A program made the translations under genes and the position numbers. Shown here in pieces: positions 54,266 to 64,000 of a stretch of DNA of 64,000 bases (position 1 is the stretch's first letter; every line of letters begins with the position of its first letter). Origin of the DNA: Anomaloglossus baeobatrachus (Eukaryota > Chordata > Amphibia > Anura > Aromobatidae). The notes below the pieces were generated by a model. The model made no database searches, was not told where the DNA came from, and worked only from the letters and a program-made list of their open reading frames with translations. The stretch covers positions 126,926,752 to 126,990,751 of the forward strand of contig NC_134364.1 in the NCBI RefSeq assembly GCF_048569485.1, written 5' to 3'.

Positions 54266-54385
54266 GTGCAATAATTGTCTCTGCCCCGCCTTCTTTCAGC
54301 CTCATGTGGCGGCATCTTCAGTACCCGCTGTTCTGGGTTACACCGCTATGTGTACAGTCCAGTCTCCCGCCGGTGTGGCCGCCCC

Positions 54386-57300
54386 TCACATGAAGCTCTC
54401 CACCACCTTCCCCTTACACTGCTCACATTTCCCTGGATGGAGGCCGACGCCTGTGACTTCCAGGTTAAATTTACAGGAGCCTCCAGCGGGCCTCTTCAGG
54501 GACACGGCTGCCATGGAAGTCCGAAACGACCCAGTCCCCAAAGAAGTGGTGTCGTCCGGTCCCGGCGAGGAGCAGCGGCAGACTCTGCTGATCTCCCTGC
54601 GGAAGTGGATGGTGAAGAGGCCGTAGATGATGGGGTCCAGGCAGGCGTTAAACAGGCCGAAGAGGAAGAGGATGTGGCTGAGCGACGGCGGAACCTTCCG
54701 TCTGATCAACATCTCCGGAGAGAACCAGTACCAGATCCCCAGGAGGTAGTAAGGAGTCCAACACACGATGAAGGTCAGAACGATCACCAGCGACATCTTA
54801 AAGGTCCGCATCCGAGCACGAGGGATGTTATTATAGGAGCGACGCAGGGGGAACTCTCTGGAGGAAGCTGAGACAAAAGCAACCCGAAAATTACACTCTA
54901 CTTACATATTATAGCAGTTATGTTCTTGTACATAGGGAGCACTATTATAGTAGTTATATTCTTGTACATAGGAGCACTATTATAGTAGTTATATTCTTGT
55001 ACATAGAGGGCAGTATTATAGTAGTTATATTCTTGTACATAGGGGGCAGTATTATAGTAGTTATATTCTTGTACATAGGGGGCAGCATTATAGTAGTTAT
55101 ATTCTTGTACATAGGGGCAGTATTATAATAGTTATATTCTTGTACATAGGGGCAGTATTATAGTAGTCATATTCTTGTATCTAGGGGCAGTATTATAGTA
55201 GTCATATTCTTGTACATAGGGGCAGTATTATAGTAGTTATATTCTTGTATCTAGGGGCAGTATTATAGTACTCATATTCTTGTACATAGGGGCAGTATTA
55301 TAGTAGTTATATTCTTGTACACAGGGGGCAGTATTATAGTAGTTATATTCTTGTACATAGGGGCAGTATTATAGTAGTTATATTCTTGTATCTAGGGGCA
55401 GTATTATAGTAGTTATATTCTTGTACATAGGAGCAGTATTATAATAGTTATATTCTTGTACATAGGGGCAGTATTATAGTAGTTATATTCTTGTACATAG
55501 GAGCAGTATTATAGTAGTTATATTCTTGTACATAGGGGCAGTATTATAGTAGTTATATTCTTGTACATAGGGGGCAGTATTATAGTAGTCATATTCTTGT
55601 ACATAGGGGGCAGTATTATAGTAGTCATATTCTTGTACATAGGGGGCAGTGTTATAGTAGTTATATTCTTGTACATAGGGGCAGTATTATAGTAGTTATA
55701 TTCTTGTACATAGGGGCAGTATTATAGTAGTTATATTCTTGTACATAGGGGCAGTATTATAGTAGTTATATTCTTGTACATAGGGGCAATATTATAGTAG
55801 TTATATTCTTGTACATAGGGGGCAGTATTATAGTAGTTATATTCTTGTATATAGGGGGCAGTATTATAGTAGTTATATTCTTGTACATAGGAGCAGTATT
55901 ATAGTAGTTATATTCTTGTACATAGGGGCAGTATTATAGTAGTTATATTCTTGTACATAGGGGGCAGTATTATAGTAGTCATATTCTTGTACATAGGGGG
56001 CAGTATTATAGTAGTCATATTCTTGTACATAGGGGGCAGTATTATAGTAGTCATATTCTTGTACATAGGGGGCAGTGTTATAGTAGTTATATTCTTGTAC
56101 ATAGGGGCAGTATTATAGTAGTTATATTCTTGTACATAGGGGCAGTATTATAGTAGTTATATTCTTGTACATAGGGGGCAGTATTATAGTAGTTATATTC
56201 TTGTACATAGGGGCAATATTATAGTAGTTATATTCTTGTACATAGAAGCAGTATTATAGTAGTTATATTCTTGTACATAGGGGGCAGTATTATAGTAGTT
56301 ATATTCTTGTATATAGGGGGCAGTATTATAGTAGTTATATTCCTGTACATAGGGGGCAGTATTATAGTAGTTATATTCTTGTATATAGGGGGCAGTATTA
56401 TAGTAGTTATATTCTTGTATATAGGGGGCAGTATTATAGTAGTTATATTCTTGTATATAGGGGGCAGTATTATAGTAGTTATATTCTTGTACATGGGGGC
56501 AGTATTATAGTAGTTATATTCTTGTATATAGGGGGCAGTATTATAGTAGTTATATTCCTGTACATAGGGGGCAGTATTATAGTAGTTATATTCTTGTACA
56601 TAGGGGCAGTATTATAGTAGTTATATTCTTGTACATTTGAGCAGTATTATAGCAGTTATATTCTTGTACATAGGGACAGTATTATAGTAGTTATATTCTT
56701 GTACATAGGAGGCAGTATTATAGTAGTTATATTCTTGTACATAGGGGCAGTATTATAGTAGTTATATTCTTGTACATAGGGGCAGTATTATAGTAGTTAT
56801 ATTCTTGTATATAGGGGGCAGTATTATAGTAGTTATATTCTTGTATATAGGGGGCAGTATTATAGTAGTTATATTCTTGTACATAGGAGCAGTATTATAA
56901 TAGTTATATTCTTGTACATAGGGGCAGTATTATAGTAGTTATATTCTTGTACAGAGGGGCAGTATTATAGTAGTTATATTCTTGTACATAGGGGCAGTAT
57001 TATAGTAGTTATATTCTTGTACATAGGGGGCAGTATTATAGTAGTTATATTCTTGTACATGGGGGCAGTATTATAGTAGTTATATTCTTGTACATTTGAG
57101 CAGTATTATAGCAGTTATATTCTTGTACATAGGGACAGTATTATAGTAGTTATATTCTTGTACATAGGAGGCAGTATTATAGTAGTTATATTCTTGTACA
57201 TAGGGGCAGTATTATAGTAGTTATATTCTTGTACATTTGAGCAGTATTATAGCAGTTATATTCTTGTACATAGGGACAGTATTATAGTAGTTATATTCTT

Positions 57301-60243
57301 GTACATAGGAGGCAGTATTATAGTAGTTATATTCTTGTACATAGGAGGCAGTATTATAGTAGTTATATTCTTGTACATAGGAGGCAGTATTATAGTAGTT
57401 ATATTCTTGTACATAGGGGCAGTATTATAGTAGTTATATTCTTGTACATAGGGGCAGTATTATAGTAGTTATATTCTTGTATATAGGGGGCAGTATTATA
57501 GTAGTTATATTCTTGTATATAGGGGGCAGTATTATAGTAGTTATATTCTTGTACATAGGTGGCAGTATTATAGTAGTTATATTCTTGTACATAGGAGCAG
57601 TATTATAATAGTTATATTCTTGTACATAGGGGCAGTATTATAGTAGTTATATTCTTGTGCAGAGGGGCAGTATTATAGTAGTTATATTCTTGTACATAGG
57701 GGCAGTATTATAGTAGTTATATTCTTGTACATAGGGGCAGTATTATAGTAGTTATATTCTTGTACATAGGGGCAGTATTATAGTAGTTATATTCTTGTAC
57801 ATAGGGGGCAGTATTATAGTAGTTATATTCTTGTACATAGGGGCAGTATTATAGTAGTTATATTCCTGTACATAGGGGCAGTATTATAGTAGTTATATTC
57901 TTGTACATAGGGGGCGGTATTATAGTAGTTATATTCTTGTATATAGGGGCAGTATTATAGTAGTTATATTCTTGTACATAGGGGGTAGTATTATAGTAGT
58001 TATATTCTTGTATATAGGGGCAGTATTATAGTAGTTATATTCTTGTACATAGGGGCAGTATTATAGTAGTTATATTCTTGTACATAGGGGCAGTATTATA
58101 GTAGTTATATTCTTGTATATAGGGGGTAGTATTATAGTAGTTATATTCTTGTACATAGGAGCAGTATTATAGTAGTTATATTCTTGTACATAGGGGCAGT
58201 ATTATAGTAGTTATATTCCTGTACATAGGGGCAGTATTATAGTAGTTATATTCTTGTACATAGGGGGCGGTATTATAGTAGTTATATTCTTGTATATAGG
58301 GGCAGTATTATAGTAGTTATATTCTTGTACATAGGGGCAGTATTATAGTAGTTATATTCTTGTATGTAGGGGGTAGTATTATAGTAGTTATATTCTTGTA
58401 CATAGGGGCAGTATTATAGTAGTTATATTCTTGTACATAGGGGCAGTATTATAGTAGTTATATTCTTGTACATAGGGGGCAGTATTATAGTAGTTATATT
58501 CTTGTACATAGGAGCAGTATTATAGTAGTTATATTCTTGTACATAGGGGCAGTATTATAGTAGTTATATTCCTGTACATAGGGGCAGTATTATAGTAGTT
58601 ATATTCTTGTACATAGGGGGCGGTATTATAGTAGTTATATCCGTGCACTGAGGGGGCAGTATTATAGTAGTTATATCCGTGCACTGAGGGGGCAGTATTA
58701 TAGTAGTTATATCCGTGCACTGAGGGGGCAGTATTATAGTAGTTATATCCGTGCACTGAGGGGGCAGTATTATAGTAGTTAGATCCTTGCACTGAGGGGG
58801 CAGTATTATAGTAGTTATATCCGTGCACTGAGGGGGCAGTATTATAGTAGTTATATCCTTGCACTGAGGGGGCAGTATTATAGTAGTTATATCCTTGCAC
58901 TGAGGGGGTAGTATTATAGTAGTTATATCCGTGCACTGAGGGGGCAGTATTATAGTAGTTATATCCTTGCACTGAGGGGGCAGTATTATAGTAGTTATAT
59001 CCTTGCACTGAGGGGGCAGTATTATAGTAGTTATATCCGTGCACTGAGGGGGCAGTATTATAGTAGTTAGATCCTTGCACTGAGGGGGCGGTATTATAGT
59101 AGTTATATCCGTGCACTGAGGGGGCGGTATTATAGTAGTTATATCCGTGCACTGAGGGGGCGGTATTATAGTAGTTATATCCGTGCACTGAGGGGGCAGT
59201 ATTATAGTAGTTATATCCGTGCACTGAGGGGGCGGTATTATAGTAGTTAGATCCTTGCACTGAGGGGGCAGTATTATAGTAGTTATATCCGTGCACTGAG
59301 GGGGCGGTATTATGCTTCCCTTACCGCAGGCTTTCTTCATCTTGTGGGATATTTCTATGAGGATCTGTGTGTAGCAGAAGACCATGATGAGCAGTGGCAG
59401 GAGGAAGAGGCAGCAGAAAGTGAGCATGTTGTACAGCGTCTCCTGCCAGTGCTCCTGGAAGCTGCCCAGCGTGGCGCACTGGATGAAGTGGACGGGATAC
59501 GACCTGACGACCGTGTGAAACACAAAGAGCTGAAAAAGGAAATGATTGAGGTTGAGTGTTTCATCGGTGATGGTTGTCTCCGCTCAATGTCTCCCAGTGG
59601 ATTATACACACGCTGGAGATTTGGAGCCTTTGGTTGGATGTGGGGGACTCACCTGTGGCGTGGCCAGTACCAGGCTCAGCGTCCAGGCTAAGGACAGCAT
59701 TGTCTTGTTCTTTTTCTTGGCATCTCCTATTCCCAGTGGGTTTAAGATGGCGGCACGTCGGTCAAGGCTGATGACCACAGTGACGAAGGCAGAAGAATAC
59801 ATGGCCACCAGCTTGAGGAACATCAAGATGCGGCAGGCAACGTCGCCGGCGTACCACTGTATGGTGACGTTCCACACTGCGTCCAAGGGCATGACCACCA
59901 GAGTGATGAGGAGGTCCGCGGCCACCAGGTTCATGATGAGGATGCGGATGTGGGACTTCTTCCTGTACTTGTGCATTATGGTCCACAGCGTGGCCACATT
60001 GAAGCACGCCGAAGACACAAACAGGACACAGGTGATGGCTACACGGACCTTGGCCGCCATGGAGAACGTGGGCAACACAAAGTGGTCTTCATTGAAGAAT
60101 GTGGAATTAGGACCATCTGCTGTGTCAAATCCATTGATTTGTATACAGCTAAGGTTCAACCCCCTAAAAAAGCAGAGTCCTGGGGGTGACGAGGACCCCT
60201 CCTCCCCGGCCTCATCGCTCACATTCATCTTCAACTTCATCAA
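54386..60243 (-). CDS. GNRHR2: Gonadotropin-releasing hormone receptor, type II (tailed)
   Basis: Three exons on the minus strand: 60243-59653, 59529-59325 and 54867-54386, joined in phases 0 and 1, giving 425 residues. An in-frame TAA sits two codons upstream of the first ATG, fixing the start region (MMKLKMNVS). It is a seven-helix receptor: TM2 has AADLL and MPLDAVWNVTIQWYAGD, TM3 Cys (ACRIL) pairs with the loop 2 Cys (FIQCATL), TM6 is FIVCWTPYYLLGIWYW, and TM7 NACLDPIIYG. Asp in both TM2 and TM7 and a 60-residue cytoplasmic tail fit the non-mammalian/type II class; the mammalian type I receptor lacks the tail. It signals through Gq on binding GnRH. The DRY-equivalent reads DRR. Position next to RBM8A matches the human GNRHR2 locus. 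Intron 2 (4.5 kb) is a minisatellite; intron 1 is 123 bp. Confidence 0.95.
54900..59313. repeat. 34-36 bp array filling GNRHR2 intron 2
   Basis: The plus strand reads tatagtagttatattcttgt followed by acataggggcagtat, the reverse complement of the array in LIX1L intron 4. So it has the same orientation relative to both genes. From about 58625 to 59310 the unit switches to tatagtagttatatccgtgc followed by actgagggggcagtat. The array begins about 12 nt after the exon 2 donor and ends about 30 nt before the exon 3 acceptor. Confidence 0.96.
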
Positions 60244-60249
60244 TTAATT

Positions 60250-60527
60250 AGAACATGAAAGGCCAAATCAGAGCAAGGTAACGCCATCGTACCAGATCTG
60301 CGTCCATGGGGTCCGACTCTGTACGGCAAGTGCTGCACCGCCTATACGTGCAACATATCTCCTCCAACCCAAAGAGGGACATCATTCTATATCAATGACC
60401 ATGGAGGACGTCTGCCGAGACCACTGCAAGCCGTGCCCGGTGCGAGGAGATCCCAAGAGCTACATCATCAGCAAAAAGTAAGAAGGTGACGACCCTGCAA
60501 CACAAACAACGCGCTGATTGTAATACA
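60250..60527. promoter_or_regulatory. Upstream flank of GNRHR2
   Basis: About 280 bp of non-repetitive sequence precede the GNRHR2 start codon before the array begins. The leader or an upstream exon and the promoter may lie here, but no motif was convincing. Confidence 0.3.
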
Positions 60528-63500
60528 ACCGCTCCTATGTACAAGAATATAACTACTATAATACTGCTCCTATGTACAAGAATATAACTAGTATAATACT
60601 GCTCCTATGTACAAGAATATAACTGCTATAATACTGCCCCTATGTACAAGAATATAACTACTATAATACTGCCCCTATGTACAAGAATATAACTACTATA
60701 CTACTACTCCCTATGTACAAGAATATAACTACTATAATACTGCCCCCTATGTACAAGAATATAACTACTATAATACTGCCCCTATGTACAAGAATATAAC
60801 TACTATAATACTGCCCCTATGTACAAGAATATAACTACTATAATACTGCCCCCTATGTACAAGAATATAACTACTATAATACTGCCCCTATGTACAAGAA
60901 TATAACTACTATAATACTGCCCCTATGTACAAGAATATAACTACTGTAATACTGCCCCCTATGTACAAGAATATAACTACTATACTACTGCCCCCTATGT
61001 ACAAGAATATAACTACTATAATACTGCCCCTATGTACAAGAATATAACTACTATAATACTGCCCCTATGTACAAGAATATAACTACTATAATACTGCCCC
61101 TATGTACAAGAATATAACTACTGTAATACTGCCCCCTATGTACAAGAATATAACTGCTATAATACTGCCCCTATGTACAAGAATATAACTACTGTAATAC
61201 TGCCCCCTATGTACAAGAATATAACTACTATAATACTGCCCCCTATGTACAAGAATATAACTACTTTAATACTGCTCCCTATGTACAAGAATATAACTAC
61301 TATAATATTGCCCCTATGTACAAGAACATAACTACTATAATACTGCCCCCTACGTACAAGAATATAACTACTATAATACTGCCCCCTATGTACAAGAATA
61401 TAACTACTATAATACTGCCCCCTATGTACAAGAATATAACTACTATAATACTGCTCCCTATGTACAAGAATATAACTACTATAATACTGCCCGTATGTAC
61501 AAGAATATAACTGCTATAATACTGCCCCCTATGTACAAGAATATAACAGCTATAATACTGCCCCTATGTACAAGAATATAACTACTATAATACTGCCCCC
61601 TATGTACAAGAATATAACTACTATAATACCGCTCCTATGTACAAGAATATAACTACTATAATACTGCCCCCTATGTACAAGAATATAACTACTATAATAC
61701 TGCTCCTATGTACAAGAATATAACTGCTATAATACTGCCCCCTATGTACAAGAATATAACAGCTATAATACTGCCCCTATGTACAAGAATATAACTACTG
61801 TAATACTGCCCCCTATGTACAAGAATATAACTACTATAATACTGCCCCTATGTACAAGAATATAACTACTATAATACTGCCCCCTATGTACAAGAATATA
61901 ACTACTATAATACTGCTCCCTATGTACAAGAATATAACTACTATAATACTGCCCCTATGTACAAGAATATAACTGCTATAATACTGCCCCCTATGTACAA
62001 GAATATAACAGCTATAATACTGCCCCTATGTACAAGAATATAACTACTATAATACTGCCCCCTATGTACAAGAATATAACTACTATAATACTGCCCCTAT
62101 GTACAAGAATATAACTACTATAATACTGCCCCCTATGTACAAGAATATAACTACTATAATACTGCCCCTATGTACAAGAATATAACTACTATAATACTGC
62201 CCTCATGTACAAGAATATAACTACTATAATACTGCCCCCTATGTACAAGAATATAACTACTATAATACTGCCCCTATGTACAAGAATATAACTACTATAA
62301 TACTGCCCTCATGTACAAGAATATAACTACTATAATACTGCCCCCTATGTACAAGAATATAACTACTATAATACCCCTCCTATGTACAAGAATATAACTA
62401 CTATAGGAGGGCGCGTCCACTCGGGTGGGAACTCTTTGTACCCTTCCCCTTTCATCTTACTTTCCCACGTTTCTGTTGTCTTTACTGTCTCTAAATTCTT
62501 CTTCCACCTCCTCTTCTTTATCTCTTTTTTTTCAACTTGTTCTTCCTATTTCAAACACATACGAATTGTACTTGTTATTTTTGGTCGCCAGTGGCGCAGG
62601 TGTAGTCAAAGAACTGTTGTGTTTTTAGCAGCTAGCTTGGATATATACCCTCTGCCTGCGCGCTGTGCAATTGTTTGATTATCTTCTTCTATTCTAATAA
62701 ACTTTGATTTGAACAAGAATATAACTACTATAATACTGCCCCCTGTGTACAAGAATATAACTACTATAATACTGCCCCCTATGTACAAGAATATAACTAC
62801 TATAATACTGCCCCCTATGTACAAGAATATAACTACTATAATACTGCCCCCTATGTACAAGAATATAACTACTATAATACTGCTCCTATGTACAAGGATA
62901 TAACTACTATAATACTGCCTCCTATGTACAAGAATATAACTACTATAATACTGCCCCCTATGTACAAGAATATAACTACTATAATACTGATCCTATGTAC
63001 AAGAATATATCTACTATAATACTGCCCCTATGTACAAGAATATAACTACTATAATACTGCCCCTATGTACAAGAATATATCTACTATAATACTGCCCCTA
63101 TGTACAAGAATATAACTACTATAATACTGCCCCCTATGTACAAGAATATAACTACTACAATACTGCTCCCTGTGTACAAGAATATAACTACTATAATACT
63201 GCCCCCTGTGTACAAGAATATAACTACTATAATACTGCCCCCTATGTACAAGAATATAACTACTATAATACTGCTCCTATGTACAAGGATATAACTACTA
63301 TAATACTGCCTCCTATGTACAAGAATATAACTACTATAATACTGCCCCCTATGTACAAGAATATAACTACTATAATACTGATCCTATGTACAAGAATATA
63401 TCTACTATAATACTGCCCCTATGTACAAGAATATAACTACTATAATACTGCCCCCTATGTACAAGAATATAACTACTACAATACTGCTCCCTGTGTACAA

Positions 63501-64000
63501 GAATATAACTACTATAATACTGCCCCTATGTACAAGAATATAACTGCTATAATACTGCCCCCTATGTACAAGAATATAACTAATATAATACTGCCCCTAT
63601 GTACAAGAATATAACTGCTGTAATACTGCCCCCTATGTACAAGAATATAACTACTATAATACTGCCCCTATGTACAAGAATATAACTACTATAATACTGC
63701 TCCCTATGTACAAGAATATAACTACTATAATACTGCTCCCTATGTACAAGAATATAACTACTATAATATTGCCCCTATGTACAAGAATATAACTGCTATA
63801 ATACTGCCCCCTATGTACAAGAATATAACTACTATAATACTGCTCCTATGTACAAGAATATAACTACTGTAATACTGCCCCCTATGTACAAGAATATAAC
63901 TACTATAATACTGCCCCCTATGTACAAGAATATAACTACTATAATACTGCCCCTATGTACAAGAACATAACTACTATAATACTGCCCCTATGTACAAGAA
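60528..64000. repeat. 34-36 bp array upstream of GNRHR2, to the window end
   Basis: About 90 copies of tgtacaagaatataactact followed by ataatactgcccccta, with cccct, gctcct and agctat variants. It has the opposite orientation to the array inside GNRHR2. Repeated longer blocks are visible (for example the runs at 62870-63000 and 63260-63400 share ordered variants). It is interrupted at 62402-62715. Confidence 0.96.
62402..62715. mobile_element. Unclassified 314-bp insert in the 36-bp array
   Basis: The array breaks at aactactata and resumes at caagaatataac. The insert starts ggagggcgcgtccactcggg, has pyrimidine-rich stretches (ctccttcttt), a ggtcgccagtggcgcag segment, and ends with attctaataaactttgattt, that is, an AATAAA close to its right end. 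That layout resembles the 3' end of a retroposed RNA or a short LTR, but no family is recognised. Confidence 0.5.

Overview
The window looks like nuclear DNA from a vertebrate, most likely a frog. Four genes with vertebrate exon structure are readable: PEX11B, LIX1L, RBM8A and a tailed (type II) GnRH receptor. A perilipin-family gene is partly readable. The space between and inside them is filled with Tc1/mariner DNA transposons, palindromic MITEs, an LTR retroelement fossil and very large tandem arrays. The 34-36 bp array at the right end resembles repeats common in anuran genomes; the frog assignment is inferred from this and from general repeat style, not proven.

Layout, left to right: a 32-bp minisatellite (1-4442); the tail of a Tc1-like element (4443-4818); a Tc1-like copy (4895-6686) carrying a nested MITE and sitting inside a 66-67 bp satellite (to 12887); a perilipin-family gene on the minus strand (coding exons at 15886-15860 and 13441-13243, later exons not identified) whose intron is a CTAG-rich minisatellite; two more minisatellites (16.1-17.2 kb); an old LTR fragment split by a Tc1-like transposon with an intact 345-codon transposase (17633-19282); a younger LTR-gag/protease-LTR fossil (19531 to about 22650); a second block of the 32-bp minisatellite; PEX11B (minus, 30104-23987); a 587-bp head-to-head promoter with six GATTGG boxes; LIX1L (plus, 30692-40029); a spacer with NRF1-like palindromes; RBM8A (plus, 42930-51123); a broken Tc1-like element with a 403-bp hairpin insert; GNRHR2 (minus, 60243-54386); and a 36-bp array to the window end.

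Adding up the array spans, about 60 percent of the window is tandem repeat in some twenty mostly distinct families. Every identified intron longer than 1 kb is mostly array, while introns of 67-426 bp are nearly free of them. The most notable pattern is that several monomers look like complete 3' splice sites (branch-point-like CTGAC, pyrimidine tract, CAG). In LIX1L intron 1 the monomer reproduces the real exon 2 acceptor about 32 times, and in RBM8A intron 2 about 100 sense-strand copies of ACTGAC-C(n)-CAG occur.

The genes have unrelated cell roles (peroxisome division, RNA-binding developmental factor, exon junction complex, neuroendocrine receptor, lipid droplet coat). Their proximity reflects conserved synteny (LIX1L, RBM8A, GNRHR2 and PEX11B also lie together in human 1q21) rather than a shared pathway. 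No wholly new gene system was found; the candidate novelty is the splice-site-like minisatellites.
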